Below, piece by piece: positions 36,816 through 49,618 of a DNA stretch of 64,000 nucleotides. Source of the DNA: Cupriavidus sp. IDO. Lineage in GTDB: Bacteria; Pseudomonadota; Gammaproteobacteria; Burkholderiales; Burkholderiaceae. The notes below the pieces were generated by a model that saw only the letters and a list, made by a program, of their open reading frames with translations, had not been told where the DNA came from and made no database searches. The stretch is from contig NZ_JWMA01000044.1 of assembly GCF_000812465.1 (NCBI RefSeq), forward strand, positions 124,001 to 188,000, in the 5' to 3' direction. Position 1 is the stretch's first letter; each line of letters opens with the position of its first letter. Position numbers and translations under genes: made by a program.

Positions 36816-36847
36816 CACTCGCTCGCGCAGAGGTATCGCATGGGCCA

Positions 36848-36863
36848 TGTTTCACGTGAAACA
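36848..36863. other. parS: parS site 3
   Basis: TGTTTCACGTGAAACA is a perfect 16-bp palindrome and the consensus form of parS. It lies about 85 bp upstream of the mnmG start codon, in the mnmG leader or promoter. Confidence 0.95.
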
Positions 36864-36949
36864 TCGTCACCGTCGAAAAGGCGGTAGTCGATTGCCGCTA
36901 TAATTCGACATCCAGAATTTTCCCGCCAGCCTCCCGGAGGAGGTGTCCC

Positions 36950-38890
36950 ATGCTTTACGCAAAAGAGTTCGATGTCATCGTCGTCGGTGGTGGTCACGCC
37001 GGCACTGAAGCTGCACTGGCTGCTGCCCGGATGGGCTGCCAGACGCTGCTGCTGACCCACAACATCGAAACGCTTGGGCAGATGAGCTGCAATCCGTCGA
37101 TCGGCGGCATTGGCAAGGGGCACCTGGTCAAGGAAGTCGATGCGATGGGCGGCGCCATGGCCGCTGCCACGGACGAGGCGGGTATCCAGTTCCGTATCCT
37201 CAACTCCAGCAAGGGCCCCGCGGTGCGAGCCACGCGCGCCCAGGCCGACCGTGTGCTGTATCGCAAGGCCATCCGTACCCGTCTGGAGAACCAGCCGAAC
37301 CTGATGCTGTTCCAGCAGGCCGTGGATGACCTGATGGTGGAGGGCGACCGCGTGGTCGGCGCCATGACCCAGGTGGGCATCGCCTTCCGCGGCCGCGCTG
37401 TTGTGCTGACCGCGGGCACCTTCCTGGACGGCAAGATTCACGTTGGCCTGGACAACTACACCGGCGGCCGCGCCGGCGATCCGGCATCGGTCTCGCTGTC
37501 GGTCCGCCTGAAGGAGCTGAAGCTCCCGCAAGGCCGGCTGAAGACTGGTACGCCGCCGCGTATCGACGGCCGCACCATCGACTTCTCGGTGATGGAAGAG
37601 CAGCCAGGCGACCTCGATCCGGTGCCGGTGTTCTCCTTCCTGGGCCGGCCCGAGCAGCACCCGCAGCAGTTGCCGTGCTGGATTACCCACACCAACGCGC
37701 GTACCCACGACATCATCCGCGGCGGCCTGGACCGCTCGCCGATGTACACGGGCGTAATCGAAGGGGTAGGGCCGCGCTACTGCCCGAGCATCGAGGACAA
37801 GATCCATCGCTTTGCCAGCAAGGAAAGCCACCAGATATTCCTGGAACCCGAAGGCCTGACCACCAACGAGTTCTATCCCAACGGTATCTCCACCAGCCTG
37901 CCATTCGACGTTCAGCTGGAGCTGGTGCATTCGATCCGCGGGATGGAGAACGCGCACATCCTGCGCCCTGGCTACGCCATTGAGTACGACTACTTCGATC
38001 CGCGCGCGCTGAAGGCATCGCTGGAAAGCAAGGCAATCAATGGCCTGTTCTTTGCGGGACAGATCAACGGCACGACCGGCTATGAGGAGGCCGCCGCACA
38101 AGGGCTGCTGGCGGGCATCAACGCCGGTTGCTACGTGCGCGAGCGTGACGCCTGGACGCCGCGCCGCGACCAGGCCTATCTCGGCGTGCTGGTCGACGAC
38201 CTGATCACCCGTGGTGTGACCGAGCCGTACCGCATGTTTACCAGCCGTGCGGAATTCCGCCTGAGCCTGCGCGAAGACAACGCCGATATGCGCCTGACGG
38301 AAGCGGGGCGCGAACTCGGCGTTGTCGACGATGCCCGCTGGGACGCCTTCAACCGCAAGCGCGACGCTGTTTCACGTGAAACAGAGCGCCTCAAGAGCAC
38401 GTGGGTCAACCCGGCAATGCTGCCGGCCGAAGAGGCCGTGCCGCTGCTGGGCAAGGCCATCGAGCGTGAATACAGCCTGGCGGATCTGCTGCGCCGTCCG
38501 GAAGTCCGCTATGAAGCGCTGATGGGCCTGCAGAATGGCCGCCATGCGCCGGAAGCGCCGCTTGATGAGGATCCGATGCTGGCAGAGCAGATCCGCGAGC
38601 AGATCGAGATCGGCATCAAGTACCACGGCTACATCGCCAGACAGGCCGCCGAGGTCGACAAGCTGGAGGCCAACGAATCGACCCGCCTGCCGGAAGGCTT
38701 CGACTACACCGAAGTGCGCGGGCTTGGCTTTGAAGTCAGCCAGAAGCTGAATCAGCATCGTCCGGAAACGCTAGGCCAGGCTTCGCGGATCTCGGGCGTC
38801 ACCCCGGCTGCGATCTCGCTGCTGCTGGTTCACCTGAAGAAGAAGGGCATGGGGCGTACCAAGTCCGGCAACACGCAAGAGGCTGCCTGA
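36950..38890 (+). CDS. mnmG: tRNA uridine-5-carboxymethylaminomethyl modification enzyme MnmG (GidA)
   Basis: With its partner MnmE this FAD enzyme builds the cmnm5 group on the wobble uridine of several tRNAs in the cytoplasm. The 646-residue protein has the usual length. The FAD-binding GGGHAG loop starts at residue 13, and the catalytic-cysteine region [20 protein letters not shown] follows near residue 46. The C-terminal helical domain, ending [13 protein letters not shown], contacts MnmE and tRNA. GGAGGAGG sits just upstream of the ATG. A perfect parS lies inside the coding sequence (residues 473-478). The gene heads the common mnmG-rsmG-parA-parB cluster. Confidence 0.97.
   Translation: MLYAKEFDVIVVGGGHAGTEAALAAARMGCQTLLLTHNIETLGQMSCNPSIGGIGKGHLVKEVDAMGGAMAAATDEAGIQFRILNSSKGPAVRATRAQADRVLYRKAIRTRLENQPNLMLFQQAVDDLMVEGDRVVGAMTQVGIAFRGRAVVLTAGTFLDGKIHVGLDNYTGGRAGDPASVSLSVRLKELKLPQGRLKTGTPPRIDGRTIDFSVMEEQPGDLDPVPVFSFLGRPEQHPQQLPCWITHTNARTHDIIRGGLDRSPMYTGVIEGVGPRYCPSIEDKIHRFASKESHQIFLEPEGLTTNEFYPNGISTSLPFDVQLELVHSIRGMENAHILRPGYAIEYDYFDPRALKASLESKAINGLFFAGQINGTTGYEEAAAQGLLAGINAGCYVRERDAWTPRRDQAYLGVLVDDLITRGVTEPYRMFTSRAEFRLSLREDNADMRLTEAGRELGVVDDARWDAFNRKRDAVSRETERLKSTWVNPAMLPAEEAVPLLGKAIEREYSLADLLRRPEVRYEALMGLQNGRHAPEAPLDEDPMLAEQIREQIEIGIKYHGYIARQAAEVDKLEANESTRLPEGFDYTEVRGLGFEVSQKLNQHRPETLGQASRISGVTPAAISLLLVHLKKKGMGRTKSGNTQEAA
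38368..38383. other. parS: parS site 4, inside mnmG
   Basis: TGTTTCACGTGAAACA is a perfect 16-bp palindrome identical to site 3. It lies within the mnmG coding region, where it encodes Val-Ser-Arg-Glu-Thr (residues 474-478) together with the last base of Ala473. Confidence 0.93.
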
Positions 38891-39598
38891 GTGGGCGGTC
38901 ATCGACATACCGTGATCGACGACGCGGCCCAGCGTCGTCGCCTCGAAGCCGGGCTGGCGGCCATTGGCCTGGCCCTTGCGCCAGCCCAGATCGACACGCT
39001 GTTCGCGTACCTTGCGCTGCTGCGCAAGTGGAACAGCATCTACAACCTCACCGCGATCCGTCATCCGGACGAGATGCTCACGCATCATCTGCTGGATTCG
39101 CTGTCGGCCGTTCCGGCACTTGCCGAAGCCGCGCGTGCGGCTGGCGTGGCCGAGCCGGCGCGGGGAAGGGTGCTCGACGTCGGCTCCGGCGGCGGCATGC
39201 CCGGCCTGCCGCTGGCGATTTCGTGCCCCGATGTCTCCGTGCTGATGGTCGATATCGTGCAGAAGAAGACCGCGTTCCTCACGCAGTGCCGGGCGCAGCT
39301 CGGACTGTCGAACGCCGCGGCGCACTGGGGGCCGGTCGAGCAGCTCGAGGATTCGCACGGATTTGCCGTCATTACTTCGCGTGCATTCGCAGAGCTGACT
39401 GACTTTGTCTCGCTGTCGGGCCACCTGCTGGCGCCGCACGGCCGGCTGATCGCGATGAAGGGTGTTTATCCACAGGCAGAACTGGACCGGATGGAGGCCG
39501 CCGGCTTGATGAGCGAATGGCAGGTTGATGCCGTACCGCGGCTGACTGTGCCCGAGCTGGACGCCGAGCGCCATCTGGTGGTGTTGTCGCGCCGGTGA
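38891..39598 (+). CDS. rsmG: 16S rRNA (guanine-527-N7)-methyltransferase RsmG (GidB)
   Basis: This methyltransferase puts a 7-methyl group on G527 of 16S rRNA; its loss gives low-level streptomycin resistance in many bacteria. The 235-residue protein has the Rossmann AdoMet motif VLDVGSGGGMPGLPLAI and the preceding WNSIYNLTAIR segment that marks the family. A GTG start directly abuts the mnmG stop codon with no spacer, so the two are probably translationally coupled. It is followed by parA after 75 bp. Confidence 0.95.
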   Translation: MGGHRHTVIDDAAQRRRLEAGLAAIGLALAPAQIDTLFAYLALLRKWNSIYNLTAIRHPDEMLTHHLLDSLSAVPALAEAARAAGVAEPARGRVLDVGSGGGMPGLPLAISCPDVSVLMVDIVQKKTAFLTQCRAQLGLSNAAAHWGPVEQLEDSHGFAVITSRAFAELTDFVSLSGHLLAPHGRLIAMKGVYPQAELDRMEAAGLMSEWQVDAVPRLTVPELDAERHLVVLSRR

Positions 39599-39673
39599 CC
39601 ATGGTGGCGCGTGCGCCGCAAACTGCCGGCCGTGTGCCGGCTGAATGAATTCAAGCAGGAGCCTCAGGAGCTT

Positions 39674-40447
39674 ATGGCCAAGGTATTCGTGATCGCAAAC
39701 CAGAAGGGCGGGGTAGGCAAGACCACCACTACGGTGAACCTCGCCGCCGGCCTGGCCGCGCAGGACCAGCGCGTGCTGCTGGTCGACCTGGACCCGCAGG
39801 GCAATGCCTCGATGGGCTCTGGCATCGACAAGCAGTCGCTGGAGCACAGCGTGTACCAGGTGCTGGTCGGACTGTCCAGCGTTGCGCAGGCCCGGCAGCG
39901 TTCCGAGACCGGCAAGTACGACGTGCTGCCGGCCAACCGCGAGCTGGCTGGTGCCGAAGTGGAGCTGGTCGAACTGGACCAGCGCGAGCGGCGCCTCAAG
40001 CAGGCAATCGCAGAGGTCGACAGCGAATACGATTTCGTCCTGATCGACTGCCCGCCGTCGCTGTCGCTGCTGACGCTGAACGGCCTGTGCGCCGCGCATG
40101 GGGTGATCGTGCCGATGCAGTGCGAGTACTTCGCGCTGGAAGGGCTGTCGGACCTGGTCAACACCATCAAGCAGGTGCACGCCAACCTGAACCGCGACCT
40201 GAAGGTGATCGGCCTGCTGCGCGTCATGTTTGACCCGCGCGTCACGCTGCAGCAGCAGGTGTCGGCGCAGCTCGAATCGCACTTTGGCGAGAAGGTTTTC
40301 AAGACCGTCATTCCGCGCAACGTGCGCCTGGCGGAGGCGCCCTCGTACGGCATGCCGGGCGTGGCCTTCGATCCGTCGTCGAAGGGCGCGAAAGCGTACC
40401 TGGATTTCGGTGCCGAGATGATTGCCCGCGTCAGGCAGATTGGCTGA
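39674..40447 (+). CDS. parA: Chromosome partitioning ATPase ParA
   Basis: This Walker-type cytoskeletal ATPase drives segregation of newly copied origins together with ParB and parS. The 257-residue protein has the deviant Walker A KGGVGKTT (residues 11-18) with the second signature lysine, the switch [11 protein letters not shown] and Walker B VLIDCPP. It lacks the N-terminal DNA-binding extension of plasmid ParA type Ia, so it is of the chromosomal (Soj) type. AGGAG precedes the ATG at 39674; the in-frame upstream extension is not used. parB follows 71 bp later. Confidence 0.96.
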   Translation: MAKVFVIANQKGGVGKTTTTVNLAAGLAAQDQRVLLVDLDPQGNASMGSGIDKQSLEHSVYQVLVGLSSVAQARQRSETGKYDVLPANRELAGAEVELVELDQRERRLKQAIAEVDSEYDFVLIDCPPSLSLLTLNGLCAAHGVIVPMQCEYFALEGLSDLVNTIKQVHANLNRDLKVIGLLRVMFDPRVTLQQQVSAQLESHFGEKVFKTVIPRNVRLAEAPSYGMPGVAFDPSSKGAKAYLDFGAEMIARVRQIG

Positions 40448-40518
40448 CCGACGGTATTGAACGAATACCTGCCGCCTTCGGGAAGCCGGGCAGAGCAAGC
40501 GATGCAAGGACTGTGACC

Positions 40519-41421
40519 ATGAGTACTGCAAAGAAAAAAGGCCTGGGCCGCGGCCTCGAAGCCCTGCTGGGCGGCCCCGCGGAGATCGTCGAGTCGGTGA
40601 AGCAGGAGGGCGCGCCCACCGTGCTGCGCCTCGACCAGTTGCAGCCCGGCAAGTACCAGCCCCGCACGCGCATGGACGAGGGGGCCTTGCAGGAACTGGC
40701 AGCGAGCATTCGCGCGCAGGGCCTGATGCAGCCGATCCTGGTGCGCCGCGTGGAAGAGCCGGATCGCTACGAGATCATCGCAGGCGAGCGCCGCTTCCGC
40801 GCCTCGAAGATCGCGGGGCTCGACAAGGTGCCGGTGCTGGTGAAGGACGTGGCCGACGAAGCTGCGGCCGCGATGGCGCTGATCGAGAACATCCAGCGCG
40901 AGGACCTGAACCCGCTGGAAGAGGCGCAGGGCATCATGCGCCTGATCCGCGAATTCAGTTTCACGCATGAGCAGGCCGCGGAATCCGTGGGCCGCTCCCG
41001 GAGCGCCGTGTCCAACCTGCTGCGCCTGCTGAACCTGGCCAATCCGGTGCAGACCATGCTGATGGCCGGCGATCTCGATATGGGCCACGCGCGCGCGTTG
41101 CTCGCCGTCGATGGTGCGAACCAGATTACGCTGGCCAACCAGATCATCAACAAGCGCCTGTCGGTGCGCGAGACCGAGAAGCTGGTTGCATCCACGCTCA
41201 AGCCGTTCGATCTGAAGTCGCTCAAGCAGAAGGCCGGCAATGGCATGCGCGACGTGGCGCGGCTGGAGGAGGAGCTGTCGGATGCGCTGGGGCTGGCGGT
41301 GCAGATCAAGCTCGGTGCGCGGGGCAAGGGCCAGCTCACCATTCACTTCAGCAACAACGATGCGCTCGAGGATGTACTCGTGCGTCTTCGTGATTCGGGC
41401 GAAGCACAACGCGTTGCCTGA
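40519..41421 (+). CDS. parB: Chromosome partitioning protein ParB
   Basis: This CTP-dependent clamp protein loads at parS and spreads along DNA. The 300-residue protein has the N-terminal ParA-interacting stretch rich in Lys and Gly (KKKGLGRGLEALLGG), the CTPase core with GERRFRA and ENIQREDLNP, a central helix-turn-helix (AAESVGRSRSAVSNLLRLL) and a C-terminal dimer domain. The ATG at 40519 is preferred over a GTG at 40513 because AAGGA sits 8 nt away. Its cognate sites are the parS copies at 36.76-36.86 and 38.37 kb. Confidence 0.96.
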   Translation: MSTAKKKGLGRGLEALLGGPAEIVESVKQEGAPTVLRLDQLQPGKYQPRTRMDEGALQELAASIRAQGLMQPILVRRVEEPDRYEIIAGERRFRASKIAGLDKVPVLVKDVADEAAAAMALIENIQREDLNPLEEAQGIMRLIREFSFTHEQAAESVGRSRSAVSNLLRLLNLANPVQTMLMAGDLDMGHARALLAVDGANQITLANQIINKRLSVRETEKLVASTLKPFDLKSLKQKAGNGMRDVARLEEELSDALGLAVQIKLGARGKGQLTIHFSNNDALEDVLVRLRDSGEAQRVA

Positions 41422-41586
41422 AATACTGCGCGATAAACGGACAAGCCGATGGTGACTGTTGCATCTACGCAGCAGTCGTCACGTTATCTGCCGGAATGTG
41501 TGCCGCGGGTCCGGTAATCCACCATCATGCGCTGGGTTCGCCACGCAATCCAATTACGTAGAACATCATTGCCGCGCAATTTCCGT

Positions 41587-41614
41587 GCAGCCATCATGCA
41601 ATCGTGATGGCTGC
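41587..41614 (+). terminator. Hairpin downstream of parB (possible terminator)
   Basis: GCAGCCATCA (41587-41596) pairs perfectly with TGATGGCTGC (41605-41614) over an 8-nt loop. It lacks a T-run, so it is a weak intrinsic terminator or another RNA structure. It lies 39 bp upstream of the atp promoter. Confidence 0.45.
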
Positions 41615-41652
41615 CGTTGTGCGGTTGTCCCTGCAAGCAAACTGTAAGCAGA

Positions 41653-41682
41653 TTGACGCGAATCAGTAGTTCCCCTTAAAAT
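41653..41682 (+). promoter_or_regulatory. Sigma70 promoter of the atp operon
   Basis: TTGACG (41653-41658) and TAAAAT (41677-41682) are separated by 18 bp. This is the best sigma70-like promoter in the window and lies 57 bp upstream of the atpI start, as expected for a strong housekeeping operon. Confidence 0.75.
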
Positions 41683-41739
41683 CGTGCGGTTTGAATTCTG
41701 GCCGGACCGGAAAGTTCCGGACTGGAATGAGGCAGGCAG

Positions 41740-42231
41740 GTGGTGGTTCAAGACCGTCAGCAACGAAGCGCGGAGTCCCGGCAGGATGACTGGGATGATG
41801 ACGCAGAACGTGAAGAAGAAGCTGTCGATCCGCTGTCGCACGCCGAAGCGGTGACGCTGTTTGGCGAGCGCGCGTTGCGTCCTTCGCGCATGACACCCGG
41901 CAAGGTTGTGCTGGCACAGGTGATTGTCACCCTGCTGTCGGCACTGTGCTGGGCGGTGTTCGCCAGCGAGTCCGCGCCGAGCGGCTGGTCCGCATTGTTC
42001 GGCGGCGCGGTGTGCTTTGTCCCGAGCGGCTTCTTTGCGTTCCGTCTGTGGATGGCGCGCGAGCGGACGTCGGTAGGCGGGCTGGTGGTGGGCGAGGCGA
42101 TCAAGGTGTTCGCCACCGTCGCACTGTTCGTGCTGGTGGTGGTGCTGTACCGGGATCTGCGGTGGGTACCGATGCTCGTCACGTTCCTGCTTGCGCTCAA
42201 GATTTATTGGGTTGCGCTGGCGATCCGCTAG
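41740..42231 (+). CDS. atpI: ATP synthase protein I (AtpI)
   Basis: AtpI is a small membrane protein at the head of atp operons that helps assemble the c-ring. The 163-residue product has a strongly acidic N-terminal tail (about residues 15-35) and four hydrophobic segments starting with VVLAQVIVTLLSALCWAVF. It includes the GGAVCFVPSGFFAFRLW motif typical of the family. The start is a GTG without a convincing ribosome binding site, so the exact N-terminus is uncertain. It is the first gene after the atp promoter. Confidence 0.85.
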   Translation: MVVQDRQQRSAESRQDDWDDDAEREEEAVDPLSHAEAVTLFGERALRPSRMTPGKVVLAQVIVTLLSALCWAVFASESAPSGWSALFGGAVCFVPSGFFAFRLWMARERTSVGGLVVGEAIKVFATVALFVLVVVLYRDLRWVPMLVTFLLALKIYWVALAIR

Positions 42232-42397
42232 CGAGATCCGCCAGGACTTCGCGCCTGCCACCTGAGTTGGGGGGCGCGAGTGAAAACTCAAGACCCGATA
42301 ATCGGGGATTTCCGACGCGGCCCGTCACGGTAGTGAAGCGTTGCGCCAGTAAAAGATAAAGACGGTCTTGCCCGCGGTGACCAGCCAATCGTGCTGA

Positions 42398-43345
<948 letters not shown>

Positions 43346-43350
43346 TTTCC

Positions 43351-43673
<323 letters not shown>

Positions 43674-43771
43674 TTCTTTTCGGTCTGCATGATGCTGACG
43701 GGCGGCGCGGGCCACTAGCCTGGCCGCCTTTGCGCATTTATCTGTAGTTTGATTACCGAAAGGAACACACC

Positions 43772-44242
43772 ATGAATCTGAACGCAACGTTTTTTGCGCA
43801 GATGGTCGTGTTCTTCATCCTGTGGTGGGTTGTTGCCAAATTCATTTGGCCGCCGCTGGTGAAGGCGCTCGACGAACGCGCAAAGAAGATCGCCGATGGC
43901 CTCGCCGCTGCCGAGAAGGGCAAGGCCGAGCTCGAACTCGCCAACAAGCGTGTGGACCAGGCTATGGCCGAAGCCCGCACCGAAGGTGCTCAACGCGTCG
44001 CTGACGCCGAGAAGCGCGCCCAGCTGACGGCAGACGAGATCAAGCAAAACGCCCAGGCAGAAGCCGCACGCATCATTGCCCAGGCCAAGGCCGAAGCAGA
44101 CCAGCAGGTCACCCGCGCACGCGAAGAACTGCGTGACCAGGTTGCCGTGCTGGCCGTCAAGGGTGCCGAGCAGATCCTCAAGCGTGAAGTGAACGCGCAG
44201 GTCCACGCCGACCTGCTCAATCAACTCAAGGCTGGGCTCTAA
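43772..44242 (+). CDS. atpF: F1Fo ATP synthase subunit b (AtpF)
   Basis: Subunit b is the peripheral stalk that holds F1 against Fo. The 156-residue protein has one N-terminal membrane helix (residues 5-27) followed by a long charged coiled coil rich in Ala, Glu and Lys. It begins [19 protein letters not shown], the standard form. GAAAGGAAC precedes the ATG. A single subunit b gene is present, so the stalk is expected to be a homodimer. Confidence 0.96.
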   Translation: MNLNATFFAQMVVFFILWWVVAKFIWPPLVKALDERAKKIADGLAAAEKGKAELELANKRVDQAMAEARTEGAQRVADAEKRAQLTADEIKQNAQAEAARIIAQAKAEADQQVTRAREELRDQVAVLAVKGAEQILKREVNAQVHADLLNQLKAGL

Positions 44243-44244
44243 TC

Positions 44245-44787
44245 ATGGCAGAAACCGCAACCATTGCCCGTCCCTACGCTGAGGCGCTGTTCCGCGTCGC
44301 CAGTGAAGCGAGCGCAGGCAATCTGGGTGCATGGTCCGAACTGGTGTCGGAAATGGGGCAGGTTGCCGCCAATCCCGACATGAAGGCGCTCGCCGGCGAC
44401 CCGAACGTTCCCGGCGAGAAGCTGGCCGAACTGTTCCTGTCGGTGCTGAAGTCCCCGCTGAATGACGAGGCTCGTCGCTTCGTCAAGCTGCTGGTGGATA
44501 ACGGCCGCCTGACGGTGATGCCGGAAATCGCCGAGCAGTTCCATGTGCTCAAGAACGCCCGCGAAGGGTCGTCGGATGTCGAGATCACCAGCGCATTCCC
44601 GCTGGAAGGTTCGCAGTTGAACGACCTGGTCGCTGCACTCGAACGCAAGTTCGGCCGCAAGCTGTACGCGAAGGTGGCGGTGGACCCGTCCCTGATCGGT
44701 GGCGTGAGCGTCAAGGTCGGCGACGAAGTGCTCGACACCTCCGTGCGTTCGCGCCTGGCTGCCATGCAAGCCACGCTGACCGCCTGA
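44245..44787 (+). CDS. atpH: F1Fo ATP synthase subunit delta (AtpH)
   Basis: Subunit delta joins the peripheral stalk to the top of F1. The 180-residue protein has the N-terminal helical bundle starting [14 protein letters not shown] and the C-terminal signature [22 protein letters not shown]. Both are standard. It starts 2 bp after the atpF stop and precedes atpA by 39 bp. Confidence 0.96.
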   Translation: MAETATIARPYAEALFRVASEASAGNLGAWSELVSEMGQVAANPDMKALAGDPNVPGEKLAELFLSVLKSPLNDEARRFVKLLVDNGRLTVMPEIAEQFHVLKNAREGSSDVEITSAFPLEGSQLNDLVAALERKFGRKLYAKVAVDPSLIGGVSVKVGDEVLDTSVRSRLAAMQATLTA

Positions 44788-44826
44788 CCGCACCGGCCGA
44801 CGGATTGAAGAATTAGGAGCATTGTG

Positions 44827-46368
44827 ATGCAACTGAACCCCTCAGAAATCAGCGAGCTGATCAAGACCCGCATCTCGGGCCTTGGCGCTGAAGCTGAAGT
44901 GCGCAACACCGGCACGGTGATCTCCGTGACCGATGGTATCTGCCGCGTGCATGGCCTGTCTGGCGTGATGCAGGGCGAGATGCTGGAATTCCCCGGCAAC
45001 ACCTTCGGCCTCGCGCTGAACCTCGAGCGCGACTCGGTCGGCGCCGTGGTGCTGGGCGACTACGAACACATTTCCGAAGGCGATACGGTCAAGTGCACCG
45101 GCCGCATTCTGGAAGTGCCGGTTGGCAAGGAACTGCTGGGCCGCGTGGTCAACACGCTGGGCCAGCCGATCGACGGCAAGGGCCCGATCAACGCGAAAGA
45201 AACCGACGTGATCGAAAAGGTCGCACCGGGCGTGATCGCGCGTCAGTCCGTGAGCCAGCCGGTGCAGACCGGCCTGAAGTCGATCGACTCGATGGTGCCG
45301 ATCGGCCGTGGCCAGCGTGAGCTGATCATTGGCGACCGCCAGACCGGCAAGACCGCCGTGGCAGTCGACGCGATCATCAACCAGAAGGGCAAGGGCATGT
45401 ACTGCGTGTACGTCGCCATTGGCCAGAAGGCTTCGACGATCGCCAACGTGGTGCGCAAGCTCGAAGAGCACGGCGCGATGGAATACACCGTCGTCGTGGC
45501 CGCCGCCGCTTCGGACTCGGCCGCCATGCAGTACCTGGCCGCCTACGCCGGCTGCACGATGGGCGAGTACTTCCGCGACCGCGGCGAAGACGCGCTGATC
45601 GTCTATGACGACCTGACCAAGCAAGCCTGGGCCTACCGCCAGGTGTCGCTGCTGCTGCGCCGCCCGCCGGGCCGCGAAGCCTACCCCGGCGACGTGTTCT
45701 ACCTGCACTCGCGTCTGCTCGAGCGTGCTGCCCGCGTGAATGCCGAGTACGTCGAAAAGTTCACCAATGGCGCCGTCAAGGGCAAGACCGGTTCGTTGAC
45801 CGCGCTGCCGGTGATTGAAACGCAGGCCGGCGACGTGTCCGCGTTCGTGCCGACCAACGTGATCTCGATTACCGACGGTCAGATCTTCCTGGAAACCGAC
45901 CTGTTCAACGCCGGTATCCGTCCCGCTATCAACGCCGGTATCTCGGTGTCGCGCGTGGGTGGTGCTGCACAGACCAAGGTGGTGAAGAACCTGGCCGGTG
46001 GTATCCGTACCGACCTGGCCCAGTACCGTGAACTGGCTGCGTTCGCGCAGTTCGCTTCGGACCTGGACGATGCCACCCGCAAGCAGCTCGAGCGCGGCCG
46101 CCGCGTGACCGAACTGCTCAAGCAGCCGCAATACCAGCCGCAGCAGGTGTGGCAGCTGGCAGCGTCGCTGTTCGCCGCCAACAATGGCTTCCTCGACAAC
46201 GTGGAAGTGAAGGACATTCTGCCGTTCGAGAAGGGCCTGCACGACCATCTGAAGACCAAGTACGCCGATCTCATCAACCGCATCGAAGAGACTAAGCAGC
46301 TCTCGAAGGAAGATGAAGCCGCCCTGCGTGCCGCGATCGAGGATTTCAAGAAGTCCGCCGCGTTCTAA
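44827..46368 (+). CDS. atpA: F1Fo ATP synthase subunit alpha (AtpA)
   Basis: Subunit alpha is the non-catalytic nucleotide-binding subunit of F1. The 513-residue protein has Walker A GDRQTGKT (169-176), the [16 protein letters not shown] segment and the [21 protein letters not shown] signature. I choose the ATG at 44827 over a GTG one codon earlier, because AGGAG lies 7 nt upstream. Length and motifs are normal. Confidence 0.98.
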   Translation: MQLNPSEISELIKTRISGLGAEAEVRNTGTVISVTDGICRVHGLSGVMQGEMLEFPGNTFGLALNLERDSVGAVVLGDYEHISEGDTVKCTGRILEVPVGKELLGRVVNTLGQPIDGKGPINAKETDVIEKVAPGVIARQSVSQPVQTGLKSIDSMVPIGRGQRELIIGDRQTGKTAVAVDAIINQKGKGMYCVYVAIGQKASTIANVVRKLEEHGAMEYTVVVAAAASDSAAMQYLAAYAGCTMGEYFRDRGEDALIVYDDLTKQAWAYRQVSLLLRRPPGREAYPGDVFYLHSRLLERAARVNAEYVEKFTNGAVKGKTGSLTALPVIETQAGDVSAFVPTNVISITDGQIFLETDLFNAGIRPAINAGISVSRVGGAAQTKVVKNLAGGIRTDLAQYRELAAFAQFASDLDDATRKQLERGRRVTELLKQPQYQPQQVWQLAASLFAANNGFLDNVEVKDILPFEKGLHDHLKTKYADLINRIEETKQLSKEDEAALRAAIEDFKKSAAF

Positions 46369-46439
46369 CCGCGTGATTCCACGACACCGCCTGTGCGCTG
46401 CCTGGCAGCGCGCGGTGCGGTTCGGACGGAGAGGAAGAT

Positions 46440-47315
46440 ATGGCCGGAACGAAAGAAATTCGAACCAAGATCAAGAGCGTGCAAAACACGCGCAAGATCA
46501 CCAAGGCGATGGAGATGGTCGCCGCATCCAAGATGCGCAAGGCGCAGGAGCGGATGCGCACTGCCCGTCCCTATGCCGAGAAAGTGCGCAATGTCGCGGC
46601 GCACCTGGCTTCTGCCAACCCCGAGTTCAAGCACCCGTTCATGGTGGATCGCGAAGTCAAGCGCGTCGGCATGATCGTGGTCACGACCGACAAGGGGCTG
46701 TGCGGCGGTCTGAACACGAACGTGTTGCGTGCGGTGACCAACGAGCTGAAGAGCCTGCAGGGTCGCGGCGTGGATGTGCAAGCTACTGCCATCGGTGGTA
46801 AGGGCATGCAGTTCCTGAGCCGCATCGGCGCCAAGGTGGCCTCGAATGTGGTGCAGCTCGGCGACACCCCGCACCTGGAAAAGCTGATCGGCGCGATCAA
46901 GGTCCAGCTCGACGCATTCACCAATGGTGAAGTCGATGCGGTGTACATCGCGTACACCAAGTTCATCAATACGATGAAGCAGGAACCGATGGTTGAGCAA
47001 CTGCTGCCGCTCGCCGCCGACAAGCTGTCGCAGACGGAAGAAGAGAAGCGCGCCTACTCGTGGGACTACATCTACGAACCTGACGCGCAGACCGTGGTGG
47101 AAGAGCTGTTGGTCCGCTACGTCGAGGCGCTGGTGTACCAGGCCGTGGCCGAGAACATGGCGTCCGAGCAGTCGGCACGCATGGTGGCCATGAAGGCGGC
47201 ATCCGACAATGCCAAGAACGTGATCGGCGAACTGCAGCTGGACTACAACAAGACCCGGCAGGCAGCGATCACCAAGGAATTGTCAGAGATCGTCAGCGGT
47301 GCGGCAGCGGTCTGA
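46440..47315 (+). CDS. atpG: F1Fo ATP synthase subunit gamma (AtpG)
   Basis: Subunit gamma is the central rotor shaft of F1. The 291-residue protein has the N-terminal helix [19 protein letters not shown] and the C-terminal helix ending ALGE-type [17 protein letters not shown]. The [11 protein letters not shown] segment is characteristic. GAGAGGAAG precedes the ATG. It lies between atpA (71-bp gap) and atpD (33-bp gap). Confidence 0.97.
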   Translation: MAGTKEIRTKIKSVQNTRKITKAMEMVAASKMRKAQERMRTARPYAEKVRNVAAHLASANPEFKHPFMVDREVKRVGMIVVTTDKGLCGGLNTNVLRAVTNELKSLQGRGVDVQATAIGGKGMQFLSRIGAKVASNVVQLGDTPHLEKLIGAIKVQLDAFTNGEVDAVYIAYTKFINTMKQEPMVEQLLPLAADKLSQTEEEKRAYSWDYIYEPDAQTVVEELLVRYVEALVYQAVAENMASEQSARMVAMKAASDNAKNVIGELQLDYNKTRQAAITKELSEIVSGAAAV

Positions 47316-48752
<1,437 letters not shown>

Positions 48753-48760
48753 GTGGCGTC

Positions 48761-48842
48761 TTTCGCCTTCATGCGTCGTTGCGGCTGCCTTGCCGTAGTT
48801 AATCTACTGTCTGCGGCAGCCGCGCCTAGCCTGAAGGCGAAA
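48761..48842 (+). other. Large two-stem hairpin between atpD and atpC
   Basis: An outer stem of 11 bp (TTTCGCCTTCA 48761-48771 with TGAAGGCGAAA 48832-48842) encloses an inner 9-bp stem (GCGGCTGCC 48781-48789 with GGCAGCCGC 48815-48823). Both are perfect. Internal loops are 8-9 nt on each side. It fills most of the atpD-atpC gap, ends about 52 nt before the atpC start and has no T-run. Confidence 0.75.
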
Positions 48843-48894
48843 TACTTGCTTCCTGGAAACGGGAAGCCGAAGCTTTCAGGAGAAAGGATCTGAT

Positions 48895-49311
48895 ATGGCA
48901 ACCATTCTTGTAGACGTCGTCAGCGCGGAAGCGTCGATCTTCTCCGGTCAGGCGAAGTTCGTGGCGCTGCCGGGCGAGTCGGGTGAGCTGGGCATTCTGC
49001 CGGGCCACACGCCGCTGATCACGCGCATCCAGCCGGGTGCGGTGCGGATCGAGAAGGAAGATGGCAGCGAAGAGTTCGTGTTCGTTGCCGGCGGCATTCT
49101 CGAAGTCCAGCCCAAGCACGTCACCGTGCTGGCCGATACCGCAATCCGCGGTAGCGACCTGGACGAAGCCAAGGCGCGGGAAGCCAAGCGCGCCGCCGAA
49201 GAGCTGATGCAGAACCAGAGCAGCGATCTGGATCTCGCTCGTGCTCAGAGCGAGCTCGCCCTGGCGGCTGCCCAACTGGCTGCCATCGCCCGCCTGCGTC
49301 GTAAGAAGTAA
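48895..49311 (+). CDS. atpC: F1Fo ATP synthase subunit epsilon (AtpC)
   Basis: Subunit epsilon couples the rotor to the c-ring and can inhibit ATP hydrolysis. The 138-residue protein has the N-terminal beta-sandwich ([24 protein letters not shown] is diagnostic) and a C-terminal helical hairpin rich in Ala, Glu and Arg. AGGAGAAAGG precedes the ATG. It is the last gene of the operon and is followed by a strong terminator. Confidence 0.97.
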   Translation: MATILVDVVSAEASIFSGQAKFVALPGESGELGILPGHTPLITRIQPGAVRIEKEDGSEEFVFVAGGILEVQPKHVTVLADTAIRGSDLDEAKAREAKRAAEELMQNQSSDLDLARAQSELALAAAQLAAIARLRRKK

Positions 49312-49362
49312 GCAATTAGGGAGATTCGCGCTGTTGTTTTTTTGGCGCGGCATCTAAAAAAA

Positions 49363-49386
49363 GGCAGCCGCATGGCTGCCTTTTTT
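49363..49386 (+). terminator. Rho-independent terminator of the atp operon
   Basis: GGCAGCC-GCAT-GGCTGCC is followed by T6, and an A7 run precedes it. It starts 52 nt after the atpC stop. The A-run means it could also work on the opposite strand. Confidence 0.93.
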
Positions 49387-49585
49387 GTTTGGCTGGCGAT
49401 ATTCTTTAATTCGCCTGGACCAAAAAAAGCGCGCGGGCCGGGGAGGCTCCGCGCGGACGGGAAAATCCCTTCGAGGGGTCAATTCGAAGGAACGGGTTCG
49501 GTCCAGGACAACTATCAAGGCGCATCGGATACATCTATCCGCATCTCAGGCCATAAGGCCGCGCGCCATCCGGTCTTCCTGGTGC

Positions 49586-49618
49586 TCCGATCCGGCAGGC
49601 TTTGCTTGCTGGATCGGA
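49586..49618. ncRNA. Strong hairpin, candidate small RNA element
   Basis: TCCGATCC (49586-49593) pairs with GGATCGGA (49611-49618). The stem continues inward through 49594-49600 and 49604-49610 with two G-U pairs, closing on a TTT loop. This gives about 15 bp in a gene-free region. No T-run follows and no promoter is obvious, so RNA status is a guess. Confidence 0.3.

Larger units (their letters stand above)
41422..41739. other. Gap between parB and atpI
   Basis: No gene is seen in this 318-bp gap. It holds an imperfect dyad near 41453-41480, a strong hairpin at 41587-41614 and the atp operon promoter at 41653-41682. Confidence 0.5.
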
